Of a stretch of DNA of 64,000 nucleotides, positions 23,802-32,251 are shown piece by piece; positions within the stretch are counted from its first letter, which is position 1, and each line of letters starts with the position of its first letter. The notes under the pieces are model-generated. The model had not been told where the DNA came from and ran no database searches. It saw only the letters and a list, made by a program, of their open reading frames with translations. The position numbers and the translations under genes were made by a program. Source of the DNA: Microbispora catharanthi (GTDB lineage: Bacteria > Actinomycetota > Actinomycetes > Streptosporangiales > Streptosporangiaceae); NCBI RefSeq assembly GCF_006334915.2, contig NZ_VDMA02000017.1:62001-126000 (forward strand), in the 5' to 3' direction.

Positions 23802-24652
23802 GACATTCCAGCCTCAGGGATACGGGCGGTGACGCGAAAGCCGTTCTCGACGTGCTCGGCGTCGAAGGTTCCGCCGATCGCGGTGACACGTTCCCTCAGC
23901 CCCTCGATTCCGTGCCCGGCTCCCGGATGCGGGGTCCATCCGTCCACGGGGCCCTCGTCCCAGACGCTTGTGACGATCCAGTCGCCGTCGCGACGGACGT
24001 ACACGTTCGCGCTGGTGGGTCCTGCGTGCCGAGCGGTGTTCGTGAGGGCTTCGCGCACGATGGAGCAGACCGCGAGTTGTGCCCCGGAGCTGACGTCGTC
24101 GATCTCGCCGAGCGTGAGAGTGACGGCCGGGCCCGCCCTTTCGGCATCCTCGATGATGGCCGGCAGGTCGTGGAAGGACTCGGCGGGCCGCAGAGGCACG
24201 GCCACAGCGGTCGAATCACGCAGCACCTTGAGCATGCGGCGTAGCTCCGTCGTGGTCTGCCGCCCGATGCGCTCGATGTCCGACAGCGCCGCAGAGGTGT
24301 CGTCCCCCGCGCCGGGATAGCGTGCCGCGCTCGCCCGTACAGTGATCAGACCAAGGCCGTGGGAGACGATGTCGTGCAGCTCGCGCGCGATTCGGAGCCG
24401 TTCGGCCTGCGCCGCGCGTTCGCCGGCCCACGCTGTGAGCCGCGCTTCGTACGCGATCCGCTGCCGGCGCGCGTGGAACGCCGCCCACACGGTGACCGCC
24501 AACGCCAGCGCGGCGATGACGACGGGGAGAACGACCGCGGCGAGACCTCCGCGGCTGACCGTGAGAAGGACGAGCAACAGCACGACGTGAGCGGCGATGG
24601 CCAGTGGCCAGACTCGCCGCCCGCGTCTCGGAAGTGCTTGGTCGGCCCCCAT
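23798..24652 (-). CDS. Sensor histidine kinase, DesK/NarX type
   Basis: 284-aa kinase with two N-terminal membrane helices (about residues 14-34 and 37-58; WPLAIAAHVVLLLVLLTVS and LAAVVLPVVIAALALAVTVW) and almost no extracytoplasmic loop, so it senses within or near the membrane. A coiled coil leads to the HisKA_3 phospho-acceptor box RIARELHDIVSHGLGLITV. The HATPase part has REALTNTARHAGPTSANVYV (N box) and HPGAGHGIEGLRERVTAIGG (G box). It is coupled to the response regulator and divergent from an ABC exporter. This architecture is common for kinases that respond to cell-envelope stress or peptide antibiotics and control their own exporter. Confidence 0.95.
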   Translation of the reverse strand: MGADQALPRRGRRVWPLAIAAHVVLLLVLLTVSRGGLAAVVLPVVIAALALAVTVWAAFHARRQRIAYEARLTAWAGERAAQAERLRIARELHDIVSHGLGLITVRASAARYPGAGDDTSAALSDIERIGRQTTTELRRMLKVLRDSTAVAVPLRPAESFHDLPAIIEDAERAGPAVTLTLGEIDDVSSGAQLAVCSIVREALTNTARHAGPTSANVYVRRDGDWIVTSVWDEGPVDGWTPHPGAGHGIEGLRERVTAIGGTFDAEHVENGFRVTARIPEAGMS

Positions 24653-24687
24653 GCTCCAAATCTACGGACGCGCCCCCCAACGGCGCA

Positions 24688-24703
24688 TCGGACCAGGGTC
24701 CGA
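24688..24703. promoter_or_regulatory. Perfect palindrome between two-component and ABC operons
   Basis: TCGGACC-AG-GGTCCGA, 7-bp arms with a 2-base spacer, in the 132-base divergent promoter region. Partial copies (GTCCGG, TCGGTCCGA) occur at 24731-24750. A likely response-regulator site. Confidence 0.5.
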
Positions 24704-24784
24704 GAGATCCGGGTCTGAGCCGCGAAACCGAGTCCGGTCGTCGGTCCGATGACCGGAGGTGATGCTCCGCGTTCACATGTGGAC

Positions 24785-25489
24785 ATGATTACGATCGACA
24801 ACCTCGTCAAGCGGCGCGGTTCCGCAAAGATTCTGAGCGGCGTCAGCTTCCGGGCCCGCCCCGGAAGAGTGACCGGGCTCCTCGGCCCGAACGGCGCGGG
24901 CAAAAGCTCCACACTGCGCATTCTGCTGGGCCTGGATCGGGCGACCTCCGGCACGGCGCTCATCGGTTCCGTCCCGTTCGTGAAACTTCGTGACCCGCTC
25001 GCCACGGTCGGGGCCATGTTGGACGGCTCCGGCGCGCATCGGGCGCGGACGGGCCGGGCGCACCTGCGGTGGGTGGCCCGCTCCGCCGGATTGCCGCGTG
25101 CGCGCGTCGACGAGGTGCTCGAGATCGTGGGCCTGACGAACGCCGCGTCGAAGCGGGTCGGCGGTTACTCCCTGGGCATGGGGCGTCGCCTCGGGCTGGC
25201 GACGGCGCTGCTCGGCGACCCGGAGATTCTGGTCCTGGACGAGCCGGTGAACGGGCTTGACCCGGACGGCATCCGGTGGATCAGGACCCTCCTGCGCGAA
25301 CGCGCCGCGTCCGGCCGGACCGTGCTGCTGTCCAGCCATCTGATGGGGGAGCTCGCGGCGACAGTGGACGACGTCGTGGTCGTCAACGAGGGCAAGGTCG
25401 TGGCGGACGGCACCCTCGACGAGGTCACCGGCCCCTACGGCACCCTTGAGGACGCGTTCTTCGCCCTCACCACCGGTGGTGCCCCATGA
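24785..25489 (+). CDS. ABC transporter ATP-binding protein
   Basis: 234-aa ATPase of an ABC-2-type exporter. The Walker A motif is GLLGPNGAGKSSTLR; the signature region reads VGGYSLGMGRRLGLATAL (SLGMG in place of LSGGQ, common in BcrA-like exporters); Walker B is PEILVLDEPVNGLDPDG; the H-loop is VLLSSHLMGE. The start is uncertain: ATG 24785 (MITIDNLVKRRG) gives the usual N-terminus, while ATG 24749 adds 12 residues. The TGA overlaps the ATG of the first permease (ATGA at 25486-25489). With the two permeases it forms an exporter of the type used for antimicrobial-peptide self-protection. Confidence 0.94.
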   Translation: MITIDNLVKRRGSAKILSGVSFRARPGRVTGLLGPNGAGKSSTLRILLGLDRATSGTALIGSVPFVKLRDPLATVGAMLDGSGAHRARTGRAHLRWVARSAGLPRARVDEVLEIVGLTNAASKRVGGYSLGMGRRLGLATALLGDPEILVLDEPVNGLDPDGIRWIRTLLRERAASGRTVLLSSHLMGELAATVDDVVVVNEGKVVADGTLDEVTGPYGTLEDAFFALTTGGAP

Positions 25490-26250
25490 AGGCGCTCGCG
25501 GCGGAGGCCTCGAAGCTCGCCTCGTCGCCGGCGGTGTGGATCGCGGCGGCGGCCGGGGTGCTCGTGCCGGGCGTGATCGCCGCGATCACCGCCTCCTCGG
25601 CCCTCGGCGCGATCACCCGAGGCACCGAGGCGAATGCCGCGATCGACACCGGCTATCAGGAGCTGGCTTTCGGCGTGGCCGGAGCGATCATTCTCGGCGT
25701 CGTCGGTGTCAGCGGCGAGTACGTCACCGAGAGCGCGGAATCCGGAGGCGGGCGTCAGATCACCACCAGCCTGACCGTCGTTCCCTCCCGCCTCCGATTC
25801 CTGCTTGCGAAGATGTCCGCGATCGCAGTCAGCGGCGCGTTGCTCGCGATCACCGCGACGGTGACCACCATGGGCGTCGTCCGGGTGGTGCTCGGCGAGC
25901 ACGCCCCTGCATGGGGAGCGGACGACGTTCCACGGCTGGCCGGTGTGGTCTGTTACTGGGCGTACACCGCGCTCCTCGCCTCCGCGATCACCGTGCTCAC
26001 CCGCCACGGGGTCGTTCCGCTCGCGGTGCTCATCGCGAACACCTCGGTCGTCTCCGTCACCTACCTGCTGACCAAGATCACACCCCTGGCGAATTACCTA
26101 CCCGACATGGCCGGAGTCCGCATGTTCATCCGGCAGCTCGCCGACAGCACCGCCGAGATCAGCCCGCTCACCGGATGCCTGGTGATGACCATCTGGGTGA
26201 CGGTGCTGCTCGTGATCGCCGTGATCTCGTTCACGCGGAGGGACGCATGA
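25486..26250 (+). CDS. ABC-2-type transporter permease (first subunit)
   Basis: 254-aa membrane protein with about six helices (PAVWIAAAAGVLVPGVIAAI, LAFGVAGAIILGVVGVSGEY, SAIAVSGALLAITATVTTMG and others). The motif GEYVTESAESGGGRQITTSL after the second helix matches the 'SEYRxGTIRTTL' loop of lantibiotic-immunity and multidrug ABC-2 permeases. It is coupled to the ATPase upstream and to the next permease through ATGA overlaps, so the three are co-translated. Confidence 0.88.
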   Translation: MKALAAEASKLASSPAVWIAAAAGVLVPGVIAAITASSALGAITRGTEANAAIDTGYQELAFGVAGAIILGVVGVSGEYVTESAESGGGRQITTSLTVVPSRLRFLLAKMSAIAVSGALLAITATVTTMGVVRVVLGEHAPAWGADDVPRLAGVVCYWAYTALLASAITVLTRHGVVPLAVLIANTSVVSVTYLLTKITPLANYLPDMAGVRMFIRQLADSTAEISPLTGCLVMTIWVTVLLVIAVISFTRRDA

Positions 26251-27014
26251 CGGTCCCCCAGACAACTCGCACCCGTGGCCAGGAAGGAGCCCGCGCGCTC
26301 GCGGCGGAGCTGTCGAAGCTCGTGTCTCTTCCGGCGACCTGGCTCACGCTCGGAGGCACTCTCGTAGTGAATCTGATCCTCGCGATCGCGTTCACGATCG
26401 CCGGTCTGCGGGGTTCGACCGGAACCGGGAGCGCTCCTGACATCGGACTGGCCTCGATCGGCTACGCGCAGGCCGGTTTCGTCGTCCTCGGCGTCCTGGC
26501 CGCCTGCTCCGAGTACACCGGCGGGCAAATTCGCACCACGCTGACCGCGATGCCCCGTCGCGCCCTCCAGTTCACCGCCAAGCACGTCGCGCTGGCGATC
26601 GTCGTGCTCCCCGCGGCGGCGATCACGGCTGCGTCCGGGGTCGTGCTCGCGGCCGGTGTGCTCGGCGACGCGGCCGCGCCCGTGACCTCGGGTCGTGTCG
26701 CGGGGGCGCTGAGCGGTGTGACCGCGTATCTCGCGCTCACGACGCTGATCAGCGCGGCCGTCGGCGCCCTCGCGCGTCAGACGCTCGCGGCGGTCGTCGT
26801 CCTGCTGGGGTATCTCTTCATCGCCGGGCCGCTCCTGCGCGACCATGTCTCCGCGGCGAAATACCTCCCGGACAGTGCCGGAGTCGCCATGTGGTTCCCG
26901 CCGGCCGGCGACGCGGGCGCGGTGACACCGGTGCGCGGTGCGCTGCTCCTCATGGCCTGGACCGCCGCCCTCATGGCCGTTGTCGTGCTCGGATATCGCC
27001 GATGGGACATGTGA
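26247..27014 (+). CDS. ABC-2-type transporter permease (second subunit)
   Basis: 255-aa paralogue of the preceding permease with the same layout: WLTLGGTLVVNLILAIAFTI, a loop ACSEYTGGQIRTTLTAMPRR of the classic S-E-Y-x-G-G-T/Q-I-R-T-T-L form, and four further helices ending ALMAVVVLGYRRWDM. Both permeases carry a short N-terminal cytoplasmic segment with ALAAE.SKL, evidence of gene duplication. ATG 26247 overlaps the previous stop. A short CGGGG/CCCCG hairpin follows at 27038. Confidence 0.88.
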   Translation: MTVPQTTRTRGQEGARALAAELSKLVSLPATWLTLGGTLVVNLILAIAFTIAGLRGSTGTGSAPDIGLASIGYAQAGFVVLGVLAACSEYTGGQIRTTLTAMPRRALQFTAKHVALAIVVLPAAAITAASGVVLAAGVLGDAAAPVTSGRVAGALSGVTAYLALTTLISAAVGALARQTLAAVVVLLGYLFIAGPLLRDHVSAAKYLPDSAGVAMWFPPAGDAGAVTPVRGALLLMAWTAALMAVVVLGYRRWDM

Positions 27015-27037
27015 AACGCGATCACCGGACATCGTGG

Positions 27038-27050
27038 CGGGGACGCCCCG
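27038..27050 (+). terminator. Short hairpin after the ABC operon
   Basis: CGGGG-ACG-CCCCG, 5 bp with a 3-base loop, 24 bases after the last permease stop. Modest strength. Confidence 0.35.
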
Positions 27051-27089
27051 GAGAGGTCGCGGCGCTCGCCTGCTGGCATGATCTGACCC

Positions 27090-27761
27090 ATGGTTGAGCA
27101 CACCTCCGTAGATCTGCCCGACGTCTCCGCGCTGACCATCGGCATCCTGGGCGGGACCGGAGACCAGGGCAAGGGACTGGCCCGCCGGTTCTCGCTGGCC
27201 GGGCACACCGTGCTGATCGGCTCGCGCAGCGCCGAGCGCGCCCAGGAGGCGGCACGCGAGATCGGCGTTCGCGGGGCCGCGAACGCCGAGGTGGCGGCCG
27301 AGGCGGACGTCGTGATCGTCGCCGTGCCCTGGGAGGGGCACAAGGCACTGCTGGAGTCTCTGCGCGAACCGCTCGCCGGGAAGATCGTGGTGGACTGCGT
27401 CAACCCGCTCGGCTTCGACAAGCAGGGGGCGTACGCGCTGCCCGTTGAGGAGGGCAGCGCGGCGCAGCAGGCGGCGGCGGTGCTGACCGGCAGCCGGGTG
27501 GTCGCGGCCTTCCACCACGTGTCGGCGGTGCTGCTGCTCGACCCGTCGGTGGAAGAGATCGATCTCGACGTGCTCGTGCTCGGCGACGACCGCGAGGCCA
27601 CCGACGTCGTACGCGCGCTCGCCGGCCGCATCCCCGGCGCGCGCGGCGTCTACGCGGGCCGGCTGCGCAGCGCCCACCAGGTCGAGGCGTTCACGGCGAA
27701 CCTGATCTCGATCAACCGCCGATACAAGGCCCACGCCGGCATCCGGGTGACCGACGTCTAG
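27090..27761 (+). CDS. npdG: NADPH-dependent F420 reductase
   Basis: 223-aa Rossmann enzyme that exchanges hydride between NADP(H) and coenzyme F420. The N-terminal nucleotide-binding motif is TIGILGGTGDQGKGLARRFS with VLIGSRSAERA, where the Ser-Arg pair reads NADPH phosphate. Next come VVIVAVPWEGHKALLESL, GKIVVDCVNPLGFDKQGAYA, VVAAFHHVSAVLL and a C-terminal AHQVEAFTANLISINRRYKA, all hallmarks of the family. ATG 27090 lies 7 bases after CATGAT, a -10-like box. It implies an F420-based redox system in this organism. Confidence 0.95.
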   Translation: MVEHTSVDLPDVSALTIGILGGTGDQGKGLARRFSLAGHTVLIGSRSAERAQEAAREIGVRGAANAEVAAEADVVIVAVPWEGHKALLESLREPLAGKIVVDCVNPLGFDKQGAYALPVEEGSAAQQAAAVLTGSRVVAAFHHVSAVLLLDPSVEEIDLDVLVLGDDREATDVVRALAGRIPGARGVYAGRLRSAHQVEAFTANLISINRRYKAHAGIRVTDV

Positions 27762-27847
27762 CCATCCGCGCTTCATCTGATCGTCACGTCGGAGACGTGG
27801 TCGTTCACTACCTTCGGGCGCTGTCGTCGCTGTCTGAAAGGTCTCCA

Positions 27848-29143
27848 GTGCTACGTCACGTCTCCGCCGGTCTGGCGATCGCCGCCGCGCTCACCCTCAC
27901 CACCACCGGCACGGCCGCCGCCGATCCGGCCAAGGGCCCCGTCGTCGTCGCCGACGTCACGCTCCCCGCCCCCGCGCTGAAGCAGGTGCAGCCGTCCATC
28001 GCGGACGACCGCGGCGTGCGGCTCGGCGGCGTCGGCAGCGGCCTGTTCCCGGCCGGCCGGGCCGGGGAGTTCTGGCTCGTCACCGACCGCGGCCCGAACG
28101 GCCAGCCGACCGTGGACGGGGAGAAGCGCCGGACCTTCCCGGTGCCCGAGTTCGCTCCGGCGATCGTCCGGGTCGCCCTCGCGGGCGGCACGGCGGAGAT
28201 CAAGCAGTACATCCCGATCGTCGGCGCCTCCGGCAAGCCCGTGACCGGCCTGTCGAACCAGGCGGGGCACGACGAGACGCCCTACACCTGGGACGGCCGC
28301 ACGGTTCTGCCGTACAACCCGAGCGGGCTGGACGTCGAGGACCTCGTGCGCACCCGCGACGGCGACTTCTGGCTGGTCGACGAGTACGGCCCGTCGCTGG
28401 TGCGGGTGTCGCCGGACGGCCGGGTGCTGGAGCGGCACGTCCCCGCGGGGCTCGGGCTGACGGGCGCGGACTACCCGGTGAAGGAGACGCTGCCCGCGAT
28501 CCTGGCGAGCCGCCAGCAGAACCGCGGCTTCGAGGGCCTCGCGATCTCGTCCGACCAGCGCACGCTGTACCTGGCCGTGCAGAGCCCGCTGGCCAACCCC
28601 GACAAGAAAGCCGCGAAGAAGTCGCGGTTCGGGCGCATCCTCACCTTCGACCTGCGCGGCCGGAAGGTGACCGGGGAGTATCCGTACCAGTTCGAGGACG
28701 CCACGACCTTCGATCCGAAGGTGAACGGCGACCAGAGCGAGATGAAGATCTCCGGCCTGGCGTACGCCGGCCGGGACCGCCTGCTCGTGGACGAGCGCAC
28801 GGACAACGTCGCGCGGGTGTACTCGATCGACCTGGCGAAGGCGACGAACCTGCTCGGCGGGCCGTACGACGACCCGAAGACCACTCCGTCCCTGGAGGCG
28901 CTGACCGGCGCGTCCGGCCTCGGGCTGCCCGCCAAGTCGCTCGTGCTGGAGCCGAACGCGCTGGTGCCGTCGCTGCCCGGCAAGATCGAGGGGCTGGCGG
29001 TGCTCGGCCCGCGCACGATCGCGCTGGCCAACGACAACGACTTCGGCCTCGGCGACTTCGGCCCCGACGGCAGGCTGGTGGACAGCGGCGTGCCGAACCG
29101 TCTCGTCGTCGTCCGGCTCGCTCGCGCACTCGGCGCCCGCTGA
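27848..29143 (+). CDS. Secreted esterase-like activity of phytase family protein
   Basis: 431-aa exported beta-propeller-like enzyme. The signal peptide LRHVSAGLAIAAALTLTTTG ends near TAAADP. Family motifs are FWLVTDRGPNGQP, NPSGLDVEDLVRTRDGDFWL, VDEYGPSLVRVSPDGRVLER, NRGFEGLAISSDQRTLYLAV and KIEGLAVLGPRTIALANDND with acidic loops for Ca2+. It is expected to hydrolyse phosphoesters outside the cell. GTG 27848 has GAAAGG 6 bases upstream; the longer frame from 27797 covers the promoter. Three GTTCA-like repeats upstream resemble a weak Pho box. Confidence 0.9.
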   Translation: MLRHVSAGLAIAAALTLTTTGTAAADPAKGPVVVADVTLPAPALKQVQPSIADDRGVRLGGVGSGLFPAGRAGEFWLVTDRGPNGQPTVDGEKRRTFPVPEFAPAIVRVALAGGTAEIKQYIPIVGASGKPVTGLSNQAGHDETPYTWDGRTVLPYNPSGLDVEDLVRTRDGDFWLVDEYGPSLVRVSPDGRVLERHVPAGLGLTGADYPVKETLPAILASRQQNRGFEGLAISSDQRTLYLAVQSPLANPDKKAAKKSRFGRILTFDLRGRKVTGEYPYQFEDATTFDPKVNGDQSEMKISGLAYAGRDRLLVDERTDNVARVYSIDLAKATNLLGGPYDDPKTTPSLEALTGASGLGLPAKSLVLEPNALVPSLPGKIEGLAVLGPRTIALANDNDFGLGDFGPDGRLVDSGVPNRLVVVRLARALGAR

Positions 29144-29145
29144 GC

Positions 29146-29161
29146 GCGCCTGCTGAGGCGC
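29146..29161. terminator. Hairpin between convergent phytase-like and hydrolase genes
   Basis: GCGCCT-GCTG-AGGCGC, perfect 6-bp stem with a tetraloop, three bases after the phytase-like stop. Confidence 0.55.
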
Positions 29162-29176
29162 CCGCTCACAGGGCGG

Positions 29177-29857
29177 CTACGTGACGCTGGCGAGCAGCCA
29201 GTCGGCCACCGCCTCCGGCGCGACGAGCTGGTGCAGGTGCTCGCCGGGGATGCGGGCGACCGGCCAGCCGCGCTCCCCGGCCTCGTGGGCGAGGGCGGCG
29301 TACATGTCCGCGAACCACAGGTAGCCGCTCCTGAGGTGGTCCCAGCGGGCGGGCACCGGGATCTCCTCCAGGTAGTACGCGAGGGGCAGCCGCGCCTGCT
29401 CGGCCACGACCACCTGGCGGACCACCGGGTCGGGCAGGAGGGCGGCGACGTCGTCCTCGGGCCACCAGTCGGTCCAGCGGGGCAGGACGCCCGCCTCGTC
29501 GGCGAGCGAGCGCAGGAAGGCGAGGTGCTCCGGCTCCGCCGCCTGGCACACGCCCCTGCGCGGCGGCAGGGCGGCGTCGACGAACAGGCATGCGGCGACC
29601 TGCCCGGCGAGGGCCTGCGCGATCAGCGGCACGAACAGTCCGGCGTTGCTGTGCGCCACGACGGCCAGCGGCCCGCGCGGCGCGCTCGCCGCCACCTCGC
29701 TCACCACCCTCGGCCAGTAGGGCGGCGGACCGGCCGTCACGTCGGTCAACCGCGGCACCACGGCGGTGTGCCCGCGCGCCCGCAGGATCTCGGCGACGGG
29801 GGTCCAGGTCGAGGGACCGACGGAGGGGCTGTGCACGAGGAGGAAGCTGACGTCCAT
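29177..29857 (-). CDS. Alpha/beta hydrolase
   Basis: 226-aa cytoplasmic hydrolase. It starts MDVSFLLVHSPSVGPSTWTP, has the nucleophile elbow VVAHSNAGLF, where Ser-Asn-Ala replaces the usual Ser-x-Gly (a variant of G-x-S-x-G), a probable acid in LFVDAALPP and a His-rich GEHLHQLVAPE at the C-terminal catalytic position. The alanine for the first elbow glycine (AHSNAG) is seen in EstA-like and salicylate-esterase-like groups. ATG 29857 follows GAGG. Substrate unknown. Confidence 0.82.
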   Translation of the reverse strand: MDVSFLLVHSPSVGPSTWTPVAEILRARGHTAVVPRLTDVTAGPPPYWPRVVSEVAASAPRGPLAVVAHSNAGLFVPLIAQALAGQVAACLFVDAALPPRRGVCQAAEPEHLAFLRSLADEAGVLPRWTDWWPEDDVAALLPDPVVRQVVVAEQARLPLAYYLEEIPVPARWDHLRSGYLWFADMYAALAHEAGERGWPVARIPGEHLHQLVAPEAVADWLLASVT

Positions 29858-29970
29858 CCCCTCATCCTCACCATGTGCGGCGGCGCCGGACGCCTTCTCC
29901 GCTCGCCGCGTAACCGGTCGTCGGGTGGCCAACCTGACAAGAACGGCTTTTCTGGGTAATTCTGGACGGC

Positions 29971-31149
29971 ATGAGCTCCCTGCATCCGGAAACGCGCGTC
30001 GTCCATCTGCCCCGGCCCATGCCTGAGGCCAGCACGCCGATCTCCATGCCGATCTACCAGACCTCGGGATTCGTCTTCGACGATCCGGCCGTCTTCGCCG
30101 ACGGCATGGGGCGGCCCGACGGGGCGTACGTCTACGGCCGGCTCTCCAACCCCACCGTGCGCGCGCTGGAGGAGGCGGTCGCCGGCCTGGAGGGCGGCGT
30201 GGCCGCCGTGGCCGCCGGCTCGGGCATGGGCGCGATCAACGCCGTGCTGCTCGGCCTGCTGAAGTCGGGCGACCACGTGATCGCCCAGTCGGCGCTGTAC
30301 GGCGCCACCGCGCAGACGCTGGCCGACCTGGCGGAGCGCTTCGGCGTCGAGGTCACCCGCGTGCCGGAGGACGACCCCGCGGCCGTACGCGCCGCCGTGC
30401 GGCCCACGACGAAGCTGCTGTATCTGGAGACCATCGCCAACCCGATGACGCAGGTGGCCGACCTGCCGGGGATGTGCGCGGCGGCGCGGGAGGCCGGGAT
30501 CCTCACCGTGGTCGACAACACCTTCGCCTCGCCGGTCCTGTGCCGCCCCATCGAGCACGGCGCGGACATCGTGGTGCACTCCGTCACCAAGTATCTGTCC
30601 GGGCACACCGACGTCGTCGGCGGGATCGCGGTGTTCGCCTCTGAGGACGTGTACCGCAGGGTGTGGTCGTACGCGGTGGAGCTCGGCGCGACGGCCGACC
30701 CGTTCGCCGCGTGGCTGACCCTGCGGGGGATGCAGACGCTGCCCCTGCGGATGGAGCGCCATTGCGCCAACGCCCGCGTGCTCGCGACGCGGCTCGCCGG
30801 GCATCCGGCCGTGGCCGCGGTCCACTGGCCGGGCCTGCCCTCCCATCCGTCGCACGAACTCGCGGCGAAGCTCCTGCCCGACTTCGGCGGCGTGTTCTCC
30901 TTCGACCTCGCCGGAGGGCGTCCCGCCGGCGAGGCGTTCATGCGCAACGTGCGGCTCGCGCTGCTCGCGCCCTCGCTCGGCGGCGTGGAGACGCTGATCC
31001 TCCACCCGGCCACGACGTCGCACCGTACGGTGAGCGCCGCGGGCCTGGCCGCGGCGGGCATCGGCGAGGGGACGGTCCGGGTGGCGGTGGGCATCGAGCA
31101 CGCCGAGGACCTGTGGGCCGACTTCGCCCAGGCGCTCGACGCGATCTGA
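29971..31149 (+). CDS. PLP-dependent trans-sulfuration enzyme (Cys/Met metabolism)
   Basis: 392-aa fold-type I PLP enzyme. Evidence: PIYQTSGFVFDD, YVYGRLSNPTVRALEEAVAG, VAAGSGMGAINAVLLGLLKSGDHVI (PLP phosphate loop), LLYLETIANPMTQVADLPG, TVVDNTFASPVLCRPIEHGA and the PLP lysine in IVVHSVTKYLSGHTDVVGG. The C-terminus has SLGGVETLILHPATTSH. The sequence fits cystathionine gamma-synthase, O-acylhomoserine sulfhydrylase or methionine gamma-lyase; these cannot be separated by eye. ATG 29971 lies 8 bases after TAATTC. Confidence 0.93.
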   Translation: MSSLHPETRVVHLPRPMPEASTPISMPIYQTSGFVFDDPAVFADGMGRPDGAYVYGRLSNPTVRALEEAVAGLEGGVAAVAAGSGMGAINAVLLGLLKSGDHVIAQSALYGATAQTLADLAERFGVEVTRVPEDDPAAVRAAVRPTTKLLYLETIANPMTQVADLPGMCAAAREAGILTVVDNTFASPVLCRPIEHGADIVVHSVTKYLSGHTDVVGGIAVFASEDVYRRVWSYAVELGATADPFAAWLTLRGMQTLPLRMERHCANARVLATRLAGHPAVAAVHWPGLPSHPSHELAAKLLPDFGGVFSFDLAGGRPAGEAFMRNVRLALLAPSLGGVETLILHPATTSHRTVSAAGLAAAGIGEGTVRVAVGIEHAEDLWADFAQALDAI

Positions 31150-31165
31150 TGCGCCCTCACGCGAA

Positions 31166-31195
31166 GGGCGGCCACGGCGTGTGCCGCGGCCGCCC
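31166..31195. terminator. Hairpin between convergent trans-sulfuration gene and panB
   Basis: GGGCGGCC (31166-31173) with GGCCGCCC (31188-31195), enclosing CGGC-GTGT-GCCG; 12 pairs with one internal mismatch and a GTGT loop. Confidence 0.7.
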
Positions 31196-31204
31196 GGCGG
31201 GGCG

Positions 31205-32050
31205 TCAGCGGTAGCTGTGCTCGGGCCTGGGGAAGGCGCCGGAGACGACCTCGTCGGCGTACGCGCGGATCGCCCGGTCCATCTCTCCGGCCAGGTCGAA
31301 GTACTTCTTCACGAACTTCGCGGGCTGCGGGGTCAGGCCCATCAGGTCCTGCCAGACGAGGACCTGCGCGTCGGTGTGGGGCCCGGCCCCGATCCCGATC
31401 GTGGGGACGCTCAGCGACGTGGTGACCCGCTGGGCGAGGTCGGCGGGAACGCATTCGAGCACGACGGCGAAGGCGCCCGCGTGCTCCAGCGCCTTGGCGT
31501 CGGACATGAGCTCGTCACCCGCCTGGCCGCGGCCCTGCACCCGGTAGCCGCCGAAGGCGTTGACCGACTGCGGGGTCAGGCCGAGGTGGGCCATGACCGG
31601 GATTCCGGCCGACACGAGCATCTCCACCTGCGGGAGGACCCGGTGGCCGCCCTCCAGCTTGACGGCGTGCGCGCCGGCCTCCTTCATGAAGCGGGCCGCG
31701 GTCTCCAGGGCCTGCTGGGGTGAGGCCTGGTAGGAGCCGAACGGCAGGTCGGCCACGACCATCGCCCGCGACGAGCCGCGTACGACCGCGGCGGTGAGCG
31801 GGATGAGGTCGTCGACCGTGACGGGCAGCGTCGAGTCGTAGCCGTAGACGACCATGGCGGCCGAGTCGCCCACGAGCATCACCGGGATGCCCGCCTCGTC
31901 GAACACCCTCGCGGTCATCGCGTCGTACGCCGTCACCATGGGCCACTTCTCGTGGCGCTCCTTGGCCGCCGCGATGTCGCGGACGGTGACCCTGCGTCCC
32001 GCGGCCCCGCCGTAGAGGGCGGGCTTGGACACAACGGAAACAGAGGACAT
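31205..32050 (-). CDS. panB: 3-methyl-2-oxobutanoate hydroxymethyltransferase
   Basis: First committed step of pantothenate synthesis: transfers a hydroxymethyl from methylene-THF to ketoisovalerate. 281 aa, cytoplasmic (beta/alpha)8 enzyme. Motifs: [40 protein letters not shown] (metal-binding Asp), [19 protein letters not shown] (Lys and Glu), [20 protein letters not shown], and the catalytic Glu in VVLECVP with [23 protein letters not shown] 32050 follows GGAGG. No panC or panD lies next to it. Confidence 0.97.
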   Translation of the reverse strand: MSSVSVVSKPALYGGAAGRRVTVRDIAAAKERHEKWPMVTAYDAMTARVFDEAGIPVMLVGDSAAMVVYGYDSTLPVTVDDLIPLTAAVVRGSSRAMVVADLPFGSYQASPQQALETAARFMKEAGAHAVKLEGGHRVLPQVEMLVSAGIPVMAHLGLTPQSVNAFGGYRVQGRGQAGDELMSDAKALEHAGAFAVVLECVPADLAQRVTTSLSVPTIGIGAGPHTDAQVLVWQDLMGLTPQPAKFVKKYFDLAGEMDRAIRAYADEVVSGAFPRPEHSYR

Positions 32051-32251
32051 GGCTACCTCCAGGCCTCGTGGCGCCCCTGTGGCGTCCCCGGACAGTCAGA
32101 TCATTGCATGCCGCCATGGGCTGGAACACCCCCATACGGGCACCGTAATCCTGGCCTGCGACGAGTGGGACTAAAGGGACGAATGAGGCGACCCGGCCGC
32201 AGGAATGTCGGAGGCACCCGGCACAATGCCGTGCGGAGGTAAGGAACCACA

